NCBI GenBank assembly: GCA_036345935.2
Contig: JADWOT020000005.1
Span: 4,086,696-4,150,695 of the forward strand
Source: Taenia hydatigena
Lineage: Eukaryota; Platyhelminthes; Cestoda; Cyclophyllidea; Taeniidae
DNA: 64,000 nt
Reading direction: 5' to 3'
Translations under genes and position numbers: made by a program
The notes under the pieces: generated by a model
Seen by the model: only the letters and a program-made list of their open reading frames with translations
What the model was told of the DNA's origin: nothing
Database searches by the model: none
In this document: positions 27,357 through 38,572 of the stretch, one piece after another
Layout of the letters: the number at the start of each line of letters is the position of its first letter
Numbering within the stretch: the stretch's first letter is position 1

Positions 27357-30300
27357 CTATGCAGCAATTTCCGGCAAAGCCACCAAGATAGGCGACTCAT
27401 CCCCGAGGAGGGCCGCGGTGAATACTTCCGCTATTTGGATGGCAAGCTTACCAACCTCCCTCGCCCCTTCCAAATTCACCAGAATGGCTACGCAAATTGG
27501 GGGCAGATGAGGGGCTGAGCACGGGGCATCAGTGACGTCCCGATTTGATGTCATGATGCTCGGCAGACTCATGAAGAGGATGGAGGTGAAACCGACGGCT
27601 CCTCCCGTGTGGCCCACGTAGAGACGATCAGGGTGATTCGAAGGACTTGTCTTGTCAACCGGAGTGGTCGAACGTCTAGAGATACAGACACTTCATTGAT
27701 ATGCAAACATGTAGTCTATCATACTGGACGCAAAGTAGTCTAGACAAGATGGTAAACTCACAGCTGATAAAAACAATAAAGGACTACGTTATAACATGTT
27801 TCACCTTTAGGGGCAGCGGTTCAACATTACCAGAATATAAATATTTCATCATAATCTAATGTGAAGTAAAGGGAGAAGAGGTATTGAAATATGCCAAGGC
27901 AACTGCCCATGCAGAACACATGAAAGCAAACCACAAGCGGCGCCTCATCAACTTGCCGAGCAATAAACCACCCAAGACCGTATAAGCCGCCAGGTAGCCA
28001 CTGTCCCTGTATCGTTCCACGGTTGGGATGCCAGAGACAGTTGACAAGGGTGTTGCGGGAGACAACAGCGAGCTCCGCCGTGTCGTGAAAGCGTCCCATG
28101 TAGATGTCGGCCAAGTGGTTGGCCATTTGCACAAGGTCAGGGGCTGTAGAGAGCAGGCCGCCACCCGCCCACTTGCACGAATTGTCGACCCAGGGTGTGT
28201 TCTCCAAACGTTTACTTTTCTTTGCACGACGGTACGGCCTATATGGATTCAAAGAAGGAGGGAGATGGATTTACCATCATGGCACATTTGAGAACGGAAT
28301 GCAGCACTACCCTTCAGTGTTGTGCGAAGTGCAGCTGTGCCAGACTATCACATCCTTCGAACTGGTCATTCATAAAGAATTCACCCAGCAAAGCAGCGAA
28401 TCGATTTCGGTGGGCAGGCAAGTACTTCAGTGAGGGTGTAGCGTTTAAAATTGGTTATTGGCATGCTCCCTTGTCCAGCAGACGCGAAGACACAGAGTCA
28501 ATTCAATGGGAAGTCAAAGAGCAGCATATAATTCACCGCACAGTTCAACGACACACGCAAAAGGAGATAAACACAACATGATAGCCCTTGACGCCCCCTT
28601 TTGTCGACTCTTAATGCATGCCCTGTCGAATCCATTCCTCCGACTTCCACCATTCCTCCAACCACTTTGGACCACATAACATCATAGCCACAGCACTCAC
28701 ATCAAATACCACCAGAAGCTGACCTTCAACGCGCCAACCACCTACCTTTCTAGTCAACAATAAAACCTCATTCTTGTTCCCTAGTCAAAAACAAAGGCCT
28801 CCATTCAACAACCTGGTACATGCATCTTCCTGTTGTTCGTCACCAGAACCAACGTATCCACCCAAACCTCCACTCCCACCGATACGTTATGCCACCACTT
28901 ACACTACGCCCACCATACGCAGTACAAAAAAAACTTCTGCAGACTCGCAAATGAGCCAAACTTCATTCACAAAAGCTGACAACCTCAGTCCACGCACGCT
29001 AGGCTCAACCTCAATCCCGTGACTCAGAAAGCGCCTCAAGTAGGAGGGAAGTAGTAGAGAGCACACCTGGACGAGCCATTTCCGCAGACCAACACTTATC
29101 CATCCACCGTTCTACTCAATCCATTTCCACAATCCCATACGCATCACAAACCCCTACGACATACAAGCAACTGAGGCCGTGTCTAGCGACACACATTCAA
29201 TTTGATACTTGAGCCTCGAGTTTCACCACAGAAGGTACGATAACAGTCTACAGGCTTAAACCACCACTTCACTTCCATTTACGAGCGTCCTAAGGGAAAT
29301 CTCACCGCCTTGAAAACAATGCAGAAATGCACGCCACTACTGCTTAAAATAACTCCAAGTTTGCATGCCAATAACAACTTTCAGCAATCCTTGACTTGAG
29401 CAATGGTGAAAAGATTCAAAGTCCACTTTGCATCATCTTCAAAGAGAAAGACATGGCAAAAGCTGAATGAGTATCCACAATGGTCGCATGCGCATGTCAT
29501 TCGCTAACAGATGATAAACAATAAGCGGCACAAACTATCAATTTGTGGTGCACTCCTTTCAAAGGCGTCGTGGAAACGCACTGACCACTCCATATTGCCT
29601 CCTGACTGACCAACTGTCTGCAAAGCAAACTTCTTCTTCAAAAACAACCACCGCTTGACTTGGACCAGTCAGGCCGAAGAAAAAGACACTACTCTTATGC
29701 TTATAGGGCGACTCAATACAGCACCTCATGACACCGGTGCCCCAGAGCACCAGTGAGATATTGCCGCATCCTCTGTGTGACACTTCCTCGGGCTGCATAC
29801 GATAAACACCTTTCATGGCCTTAACCACATTAGCACATGCGGCGTAGATCGCACCATTATGAAATAACGGAAGTGACTACGGTTTGCACGTTTCCGATTC
29901 TAAAAGCAGAAAGTCGCAACCAGTTCGTGCCCAGTTTGGAGCCTGCATATTAAAGGTACTAGTTTCTACATGTAAAACAGTTGACGTGACTTCTTCAAAT
30001 TATTAACGCTGCATCACAACGTTAAATGGTGCAATTAATTCAAAAATGGAAATTTTAAATTTTGAAGGGTACTGCAGCAAACTGACTCACCTTGCACGAA
30101 AGGGAATGATCCTGTAAGGTTCATCTAGGCAAGTATTTTGAAGATTCAGGAATGCGAAGAGTTGTCTGAACATTGAGGCTGATTTAGCCTCATTATGTAA
30201 TTTTTTGCTATCATCCACCGCTGGCGCTCTGAGACTGACTGGTCGATCAAAGAGAGGACTCAATGGCTGCTTCTTGTTCATAATCGCCTCCAGTACCGCA

Positions 30301-31320
30301 GCCACAACTGTGAAACCGTGAGTGCTATAGAGGTAGTCCTCACCAGGCTGATGCAACAGTGCATCATCCTGAAATATGGCCAAGGAGTCCAGAGCTGAGT
30401 CGTATGCCTTTGTGTTGAGCATCTCTTCTGTGTACTGTTGTTATGTATGAGAAGGCAGAAATGGCTGGTTACCTACCTCATCTTCCTCCCCTTCTTTCGA
30501 TTTTAGATAGTGACGGATACCGCTTGTGTGACTCAGCAGCTGCCGCATTGTTACTGAAACCTTAATATCTTTAGACGAGTTTACGGACTATCTTACAGAT
30601 ATGCCTTCCTTTGTTTTTAGGGAAAAGCCTGGTAGGTAAGTCGCTATGTCTGCGTCGAGATTAAGCCGGCCTTGATCAATCATACGACCGGCAAGTAGGG
30701 ATGTGAATGACTTGCTGATGCTTGCGATCCTGAATTTGGTTTGTGGAGTTACTTTGACGCCCTGTTCCACATCAGCAAATCCGAAACCTTTAGGGCATAA
30801 ATACGATTGATATCAACGTCGAAAATATGTGACATGCCTTCCTTATCACGTCGTAATGATTGCTTAAGCTAAATCAATTCGCAAACAAATGGAACAAGTT
30901 TGAATTCATAAAAGCCTAATGTTCTCAGCCTGAGAATGATAATACACTTTTCGGGTTTTTGAGCAATGAAACCCCAATGACGTAGCGACAATCTAAGCTA
31001 TGCTGTTACATTTGAGTTTTAACTGTGTTAACTATCCTGAATCTAGCATGGTTAGGCAAGACAAACCTCTAGAATAAATAGTGGTTCCATCAACAGAGAC
31101 ACAGACAGCGATTCCTGGAGCACCGACGGTATCCTAGGGAGCATGAAGAGTGGTCGCTATGGTGTCTAACCTTATAGGCTTCAATCAGATGATTGGCAGT
31201 AGTTGCGGCGCAACGAAGAGAGTAGGCATTGGCATTCTCGTTGGAATCGTTACTGGAAAATTGGCTCAGTCTGTGCGAGACCAAACCCCAAGTTGCTGCG
31301 ATCAAAGCTCGGCATTTCAT
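27357..31320 (-). CDS. LACTB: LACTB, serine beta-lactamase-like mitochondrial protein, complete
   Basis: Seven exons join in phase: 31171–31320, 31067–31133, 30597–30787, 30473–30560, 30091–30427, 27957–28238, 27357–27675, giving 477 residues ending EIAA and TAG. LACTB is an animal serine protease derived from class C beta-lactamases; in mammals it forms filaments in the mitochondrial intermembrane space. The catalytic SxxK motif is SISK at about residues 95–98 (RIASISKSF). Other family blocks are APGIAVCVSVDG, LLSHTSGIRHY, EDYLYSTHGFTVVAAVLEA (the YST motif), ENTPWVDNSCKWAGGG and the KTG-equivalent HTGG in YVGHTGGAVGF. The N-terminus (MKCRALIAATWG) is short and basic, compatible with mitochondrial import. 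The first intron is only 37 bp and others are 36 and 45 bp. The last intron appears to use a GC donor at 27956. The 1.85-kb intron 28239–30090 carries one arm of the large inverted repeat. Confidence 0.93.
28519..29838. repeat. Left arm of a 1,320-bp inverted repeat (in a LACTB intron)
   Basis: Every base x in this interval that I compared pairs with base 63515−x in 33677–34996 on the opposite strand, without gaps or mismatches. The arm lies entirely inside LACTB intron 28239–30090. Its outer edge is GAGCAGCATATAATTC and its inner edge is CACATTAGCACAT. I see no terminal inverted repeats of its own, no poly(A) tail and no target-site duplication, so it does not look like a simple transposon insertion. 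Confidence 0.93.
29559..29876 (-). CDS. Unrecognised reading frame in the left repeat arm
   Basis: This frame is open for 105 codons and lies sense to LACTB. It reads SLPLFHNGAIYAACANVVKA at its start and then contains SHRGCGNISLVLWGTG, MRCCIESPYKHKSSVFFFGL and CFADSW. There is no ATG at the start; the frame begins just after a TAG that could also serve as a 3' splice acceptor. It is absent from LACTB proteins, so it is probably not an exon of that gene. The same frame, with a different start, occurs in the right arm. I do not recognise the family; it may be a remnant of a mobile element or of a duplicated gene. It could equally be non-coding. Confidence 0.25.
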   Translation of the reverse strand, partial: SLPLFHNGAIYAACANVVKAMKGVYRMQPEEVSHRGCGNISLVLWGTGVMRCCIESPYKHKSSVFFFGLTGPSQAVVVFEEEVCFADSWSVRRQYGVVSAFPRRL

Positions 31321-32261
31321 TCTGAAAAATACATCAGACGAGTTGTTAAAAACTCCCTATCGGAATAAAGAAAAGCTACAAAACACGTTAGCAACTGGAA
31401 TGCAAAGCAGACGGCACAAAAAAGGCAAGAGGTCAACAGCGAAAAGTAAGAAGAACTATTTATCTGCCAAAGTAAGACCACTCGTTTTAAAGCTCCATGA
31501 AACAGACTTTGCAAGGCGCACAGTACCGACTACTTCGCAACTATACAAGTAAATGCGCAACACCCCCACAATGCCCAGCTTTAAAAATGCAAAGTTAATA
31601 CGCGCAAAACTTGAAAGAAAGAACACCATCTAAAACCTTGCTCAAATTAATCTCTTCAGAATTGCGAAAATTTTGCCAAAATAAGTCAATAAGGCTAGAT
31701 TAACTGATTCGCCCACTCATATAGACAAAGGCGATGGGAATGTTAAGCTTGATTTATGCGAAACAATTACGAGAACCACCAGGACAACACTAAATGGAAT
31801 CACACACCTCACGAACACTCACTAACTGTGACCTTAGGCGAGTAAAAGCAGATGGGCGCCAATGTCAAAGGGTCCGTAAAGAGATGATAGAAAAGTGATC
31901 TCAAGTAGCAAAAAGACAGTCATGTTATAAGTGAGGCTACAATGCATTGTTCAAGATGCGTATAACACAATTTAAAGGCAATAGTCTGCTATAATGAGGA
32001 CACTAGTTACTGCTGCTATTAAAAGTTGCTGCAAGAAATTAGGTCGTCAGATGGAGATAGGGTATTGTGTTCATTTCAGAAAAATTAGTATAGTTAAACA
32101 AATTTAAAAAAGTGTTAAAAAATCTAAGTAACATCGTGAATTTGACAAATTTAAAGGAAGGATTACATTCTTTAATAAAACTCATCACTCGCTGTCTTTT
32201 TAGTACATTGATCATTAGGGCGCGTGGCTCGAGCCTCTCCATACTAGTTCGAGCCGATGCA
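31321..32261. promoter_or_regulatory. Shared 5' region of LACTB and NUP88 (divergent)
   Basis: These 941 bp separate the start codons of LACTB (minus) and NUP88 (plus), so both promoters and both 5' untranslated regions must lie here. NUP88's frame is open upstream to 32112 but has no ATG before 32262, which decides that start. I see no convincing TATA box. The region sits near the centre of symmetry (about 31757) of the large inverted repeat. Confidence 0.6.
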
Positions 32262-35200
32262 ATGGAGGTGGGGGTTAGTGCTTCAGTCTCTAGAGTTTTG
32301 TCTGAGATAAATATTAACACCACCGCCCTAACATCCTCATTTACTCCCCAAGTCATTCATTTTGCAAAGGATTCACATGGCCGAAATAGAGGTAGTGTTC
32401 TTCTTAGCAAACGACTTGTAGATTTTTGTGATCGCATTTTTATTCTGGATGGCAAAGCATGTCAGATTCACGTTTTCTCACAAGATGATAGTGTAAGGAA
32501 GAAGACATTCTTTCTAACCCCACAACCATCATCTTATCCTATGTCAATGCTAATTTCACCCGATAGAAATTTCTTGGCCATCCTCACGGAGACTTCTGCT
32601 CATGTAGTTGATGTCTCCAAAACGGATTCTCTCTTGCGCTCGAAACAGGTATGCACTTTTCAACCTTTGCTCTGATTGCTTAGGTTAAAATCATTGCAAA
32701 GCTTACGACTGTTTTTGATTCCTTATCCGGAGATTCTGTCACAATATGCCGATTGGTTCGTGTCCGGTGGCATCCGTGCATACCCAACCTGCTAGTTCTA
32801 CTAGTCAGTGATGGTAGACTTCTCCTTTGTCGCTGCATTTGCTCTTCGGGTGGAGCTCTCAAGTTTGAAAACGAACTCACCATCCATCTTCTTGAAGCAC
32901 CCGATCATGCGGATAAGGAAAATAGACACACCAAGGTGTCGCGAGGACTGAATTTGAGCGAAGCGATGGGGGCAGTATGTTGTGACTTTGATTTTGGCTC
33001 CCCGCTCTTCTCTGATGAAGCGCGCTTTTCACATGATGCACCTCTCCGCGTACCCATTTATGTCATTTGCGAAAACGGTAATTCTATCTTAACTTGAAAA
33101 GTGCAGAATGTTGGAGAACTGTGCTTATATTTACTTCTTCTCCCTATCGTTAGGTGACATATTATTGGTAAGCGCGTCTCCCATGTCCATCAATAAACCG
33201 CTAGTTCGCTTCGTTCGAATTCTCCCTGCAAACGAGGATTATTATACATTTGACTTTGCTACTCTCATGTGCCTTCGATCGGACGATAACGAAAACCAAC
33301 CAGACATTGTTTGTTTCGCCAATAGAGCTGGAAGGATATTCCACGGCATTTGTTTGCACATTCCGCCGTCCGTACTGCTGCAGTCCGATTGTCGTCCTCA
33401 AGGTGATATTTTTACTATTTTTCGGTCTATTCACTTTTCCGTCTAGTTAAAATGATTGCCATAAACTCGGTTTATGGCTTCATCGGTCGCATCGGGCTAA
33501 ATTTTGGACCATGGTCATCCTTAGTTCATCACTTTTTACAAAAACTAGATCCCTATTTTTTCTTGAATAACCGTCATGACGATGTACCGTTCATCTTTTC
33601 TCATCTAGGTCTGCGACGCCTATAAGTAAGGAGCAAAACAATTTTAATCCTGTTCTAGCTGCCTGACCTGCGTCCTATGTGCTAATGTGGTTAAGGCCAT
33701 GAAAGGTGTTTATCGTATGCAGCCCGAGGAAGTGTCACACAGAGGATGCGGCAATATCTCACTGGTGCTCTGGGGCACCGGTGTCATGAGGTGCTGTATT
33801 GAGTCGCCCTATAAGCATAAGAGTAGTGTCTTTTTCTTCGGCCTGACTGGTCCAAGTCAAGCGGTGGTTGTTTTTGAAGAAGAAGTTTGCTTTGCAGACA
33901 GTTGGTCAGTCAGGAGGCAATATGGAGTGGTCAGTGCGTTTCCACGACGCCTTTGAAAGGAGTGCACCACAAATTGATAGTTTGTGCCGCTTATTGTTTA
34001 TCATCTGTTAGCGAATGACATGCGCATGCGACCATTGTGGATACTCATTCAGCTTTTGCCATGTCTTTCTCTTTGAAGATGATGCAAAGTGGACTTTGAA
34101 TCTTTTCACCATTGCTCAAGTCAAGGATTGCTGAAAGTTGTTATTGGCATGCAAACTTGGAGTTATTTTAAGCAGTAGTGGCGTGCATTTCTGCATTGTT
34201 TTCAAGGCGGTGAGATTTCCCTTAGGACGCTCGTAAATGGAAGTGAAGTGGTGGTTTAAGCCTGTAGACTGTTATCGTACCTTCTGTGGTGAAACTCGAG
34301 GCTCAAGTATCAAATTGAATGTGTGTCGCTAGACACGGCCTCAGTTGCTTGTATGTCGTAGGGGTTTGTGATGCGTATGGGATTGTGGAAATGGATTGAG
34401 TAGAACGGTGGATGGATAAGTGTTGGTCTGCGGAAATGGCTCGTCCAGGTGTGCTCTCTACTACTTCCCTCCTACTTGAGGCGCTTTCTGAGTCACGGGA
34501 TTGAGGTTGAGCCTAGCGTGCGTGGACTGAGGTTGTCAGCTTTTGTGAATGAAGTTTGGCTCATTTGCGAGTCTGCAGAAGTTTTTTTTGTACTGCGTAT
34601 GGTGGGCGTAGTGTAAGTGGTGGCATAACGTATCGGTGGGAGTGGAGGTTTGGGTGGATACGTTGGTTCTGGTGACGAACAACAGGAAGATGCATGTACC
34701 AGGTTGTTGAATGGAGGCCTTTGTTTTTGACTAGGGAACAAGAATGAGGTTTTATTGTTGACTAGAAAGGTAGGTGGTTGGCGCGTTGAAGGTCAGCTTC
34801 TGGTGGTATTTGATGTGAGTGCTGTGGCTATGATGTTATGTGGTCCAAAGTGGTTGGAGGAATGGTGGAAGTCGGAGGAATGGATTCGACAGGGCATGCA
34901 TTAAGAGTCGACAAAAGGGGGCGTCAAGGGCTATCATGTTGTGTTTATCTCCTTTTGCGTGTGTCGTTGAACTGTGCGGTGAATTATATGCTGCTCGTTG
35001 ACTTCTCGGTTAACTGACTGATTTGCGATGGGAAATGGCATTTGTGAGCAAGTGATCATCTTGATTCTTAAGTGATTTATTTTATTAGCAACCTATTGCT
35101 TCCTTAAGCTGTCAAATACATAACCAACAATTGGATATAAGTATTACCTCGAATCCTGCATGAGACATTTTTGAATCCTTTTTTTAAATGTAATGGTTGT

Positions 35201-38200
35201 CGTAAATATTGACTTCACTTTTAGGTCTACTCGTTTTTTTCTTATCTCTATAACTTGTATCCTTTTGGGCCGTGCTACGCATTGACGGCTCTTCCGACCT
35301 GTTATTTAGGGGAGTCTAGTCCCTTGACTATATTTGGCTTTCCTTTTCACCTTTTAACTTAGGCACCTGCGCTGTCGTCCCATTCTTAATTGGCAGTGGC
35401 CAAGTGAGACTAACCAATGTCAAACGAAATTTACTAATGCGTCTCATTCACATTACGTCATGATTTTCATATTGTGTTATTATCCGGTGGCATAGACTAG
35501 AGATGACAGCCTGATTTGAAAGGTTTTGAAGGTTTTTGTATAGATTTGTGGCATTGACGCTAGCAGATTTTGAGACACAATAGATCAAACACTCTTCCTA
35601 GGTATGTTATTCCGCATTTAATGCTTCTCTTATGAGAAAATAGGCTTTTACAGTTATTTAAATGTTCTATTGCTCTGACACCAATGCTTGCATCGCCGCG
35701 GTGACTATTTGTACTTCTGCTTAAAAGTCCGATTCAGCTAGAGTCAGGCCCTTCACCAACTGTCATGAATATTTCTTCATCTTTCAATCCAATGTGTACT
35801 TCTCTCTGCATTTAGGTCGCGGCGTTCCTATCCTCTTCCTTATCGACAGCGCCGATCTAGAATTACCAGTATTGGACAAGTCTTTTGAGGCCTCAATGCA
35901 ACACGACGACGATAGCGATGCCGATTCGGAGGTTGAATCGTGCAGCCTGAAACTGGCGTTGGTCCCTTCCTCATACCTCTGGTCTCACAATGCGGATACA
36001 GCTCCACTAGACTTGGGCTGCAATTACTTCTGCCTGCACGACTTTGGCATCCATCACGTGCGCATTCCCTGGGTGAATGACCTTCGTGACCTCTGCTCCT
36101 CCCTATTCATCGAGGCAAACCCGAACTCCGGTGAGTTGTACTCATCATCGTTCAGCATTGCCAGAGGTAATAACCCTGTCTGGGATATCTACCTAAGCTA
36201 TTGTTGGCACAGATGAAAGACGCTCTGGTGAAAGAATGCTGGCTTTTGAGTCCGGTGTTTGAAGCAGTTTCTTCCTATAAGACGATCAGTATCGTTCAAT
36301 TAGATATGGTTTGGTTTCTTACTCACCAGTTCTCTTTGATCAGTTAAATATAATCTTATCCTCCTACCCACCCATCCATCCATCATCGTCGCCTCTCAAT
36401 TTATCTGTTGGTTGGATTTGAAGAGACTGATTCATCAAAATATTTCTAGGCTGCCGATGCCGACTTTTTTAGAACCACATCAAATAGGTATCAAGGTTAT
36501 TTTGGTGCCAAAATAACCTCAAGAGACACATTCTCCAATCTACTACTATTTGAGACGTGGGCTATTCTCTTCTGTACTTAGATCTGCTGCAGAAACTCAG
36601 GTCAAAAGTGTGCACTGTGGAGTACCTCCTACTGACTCAGAGTCTCAGCGGCCAGACCTACGATAGCAGAAGTCCAGGTCGAGCAGTGATCGGCCTACTG
36701 CCGCACATGGCCCCGGGGGAGTCGCCTCCTGACACCAACACCGCTCCCACCCTCACTGTGGTCTTCCCCTCCAAGCCCGAAGTCGTGACTGTCCCGCTGC
36801 CCTGCCGCCCACCCCCTCGGTCCGGCACTGTGGCCGATTTGCCTTCGGTGCGCTGCGAGCAGTGGGTTCAAAGTTTGGAAGAGAAGGAGTGCAAGCTGCC
36901 GGTGAAGTCGTCTCCTAGTCGGTGAGATTGGCTGCCTCTTTTCGAGAAAGCTACCACGATTACTACCAGAGTCCTGTATATGTGATGCTTTGTTTACCGT
37001 GGGTGGTTGCTTCAAATGTCAAGGGTAGGCGTTTCCAAGCTTTTTTATGCACAACAGACTTGTTGCTAACATTCAAAATGCAATGATCGGCGATGGCTTT
37101 GAAGTATACCTTAATAGTGGTGAAACTCGTACTCCTGTCTATAATACTTTCAGCCCAACAGAATCTGAATTCGTGAAGAAATGTCGACGCAGCCTCAAGG
37201 CAGCTGATTCCTCCAGACTGCCGATCCTATCCTCCCTAGATGATGGAGTTAACCCCTCTGAACCAAAAATCTTTCGCCTATTCCTTAATGTAAGTACCCT
37301 CTTACTTCTGTGTTCCCTTAAATACATGAATATATTTTCTCAGAAATTATCAAAACGTTTTGATTACGACAGAGTAGTAATTGTTTCGTGTGTACTCCGC
37401 CACTGCTTTAGGCGACAGACACGCTGCGCATCTCGCAGCTAAGCCAGCTGGCGGGCCTGGCGACGTCAGTGTGTCGGTTTGCGGAGTATGCCGAGGGTCA
37501 ATTGGCGGCGCAGTCAGAAGAGGTGGCCGGACTCGCAGCGCAGCGCGAAGCTCTCCAGGCCCACGCTGCCCGTCTCGCCGATCGCCACTCGCGCATCCTC
37601 GAGCGGCAGGAGGCCCTCAACAATCGCCTATCAGAGCTTGCTCGACGCATTTGCAGTGAGTCACTAAATATCCTTTTCTTCCCATCATGGTCTTGATCTG
37701 CCTTTGAGATGCTTCTCTCCTTCCCTTAATGATGAGCGGAGTGACGAAACCTCGGGGAACTTCGTCCTTCGTATTTGTGTCCTTGGTTCATCGAGCCTCA
37801 TACTACCAGCTGTCAATTCCCCTTCTCTCGAATTTTATTCCAACATCTGTATTTAAGTTGTATTGCCATGGTCGGTGATGAAGGCAAGGTGGCGGACTTA
37901 AACTAAGTAATTTCAATCATTGCACTTTTGCCTCCTGACTTTTTACCTGTGAAATCGTGGAAAGGTCGTCCAGCACTTCAATTATTTGTTGAGCATTCAT
38001 TCTCAGCACAAAAAAACTGAATATGCCAACTGTCTCGAGTTATCTCTGCAGAAGTAATAAGACGTGCAGAGCTGGAATGGACAATAAACCATGACACCAA
38101 CAAAGTGGAAAATCCATGGAGACTAGAGAGCTCATTTGGTTAAATAAACATACAAAAAAATCCACACTACCGTGGTATTGTTATCACTGCGTGCATTCAT

Positions 38201-38572
38201 GTGTGACTTGATCTTTTTTCCTATTTACTCTGCCAAGGCATCGACTCAGGACTGACAGACGCAGAAATGGAAATGCGCAACAGCGTGCAGAACCTGCGAG
38301 ACCGGCTGAAATCGGGCCTTCTGGGATGGTTGGAGAACATCCGATTGCAGTACGACCACTTGGTAACGCGGCTACGGGAGCAGCAACGTGCCAGTGCCGG
38401 CCAGGACCGGATCGAGAGGCCAAGGGGTCTGCAGCCGTCACCGCTATCGCCCGCTCAGGTGGAGAATCTTGTAGCGTTATTGAAAGCCGAGGGCTCGGAG
38501 ATTGATGCACTGGTGAAGGCGGTGGAGAAGCTTAATCTACTTTCTGCCGCCGCTGCTGCTACCACGCTCTGA
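32262..38572 (+). CDS. NUP88: NUP88, nuclear pore complex protein, complete
   Basis: Eight exons join in phase: 32262–32648, 32684–33077, 33154–33402, 35816–36130, 36582–36921, 37118–37289, 37412–37655, 38238–38572, giving 811 residues. NUP88 is a cytoplasmic-face nucleoporin that works with NUP214 and CRM1 in nuclear export. The N-terminal half shows beta-propeller blocks: VRVRWHPCIPNLLVLLVSDG, AVCCDFDFGSPLF with PIYVICENGDILLV, the FATLMCLR block, and FGIHHVRIPWVNDL, which matches the GVHSVGLTWI block of vertebrates. The C-terminus is a long coiled coil (LADRHSRILERQEALNNRLS, then MRNSVQNLRDRLKSGLLGW) ending in an Ala-rich tail. The 'YENG' block is split by a 76-bp intron, and intron 1 is only 35 bp. 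Intron 33403–35815 carries the right arm of the inverted repeat. No AATAAA is obvious just after the stop. Confidence 0.92.
33648..33956 (+). CDS. Unrecognised reading frame in the right repeat arm
   Basis: This 102-codon open frame is the counterpart of the one in the left arm and is sense to NUP88. Downstream of codon 11 it is identical (CANVVKAMKG…CFADSW). Upstream it reads SCLTCVL where the left copy reads AIYAA. It has no ATG at its start, and a TTCTAG acceptor-like site lies just upstream. The sequence is not part of NUP88 in other animals. The family is not recognised, and it may be non-coding. Confidence 0.25.
   Translation, partial: SCSSCLTCVLCANVVKAMKGVYRMQPEEVSHRGCGNISLVLWGTGVMRCCIESPYKHKSSVFFFGLTGPSQAVVVFEEEVCFADSWSVRRQYGVVSAFPRRL
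33677..34996. repeat. Right arm of the 1,320-bp inverted repeat (in a NUP88 intron)
   Basis: This is the reverse complement of 28519–29838, with identity complete wherever checked. The spacer between arms is 3,838 bp and contains the 5' parts of LACTB and NUP88. The arm lies wholly inside NUP88 intron 33403–35815. The exons on either side join in phase and match family spacing, so it is removed by splicing. No target-site duplication was found. Confidence 0.93.
36494..36519. repeat. 26-bp perfect palindrome in a NUP88 intron
   Basis: AGGTTATTTTGG and CCAAAATAACCT are separated by TG, which makes a 12-bp stem with a 2-base loop. It lies in the 451-bp intron between NUP88 exons 4 and 5, about 60 bases before the acceptor. 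It may be a regulatory half-site pair or chance. Confidence 0.7.

Noticed and set aside
28774..29022. 82-codon plus-strand frame (MFPSQKQRPPF…) and its twin at 34493–34741 on the minus strand
   Set aside because: It is repeated only because the inverted arms are identical. It is antisense to the host genes and to the other frame, and is Pro/Thr-rich low complexity.
31134..31170. Reading straight through the first LACTB intron
   Set aside because: The 37 bases shift the frame away from the conserved GAPGIAVCVSVDG block, so splicing is required.
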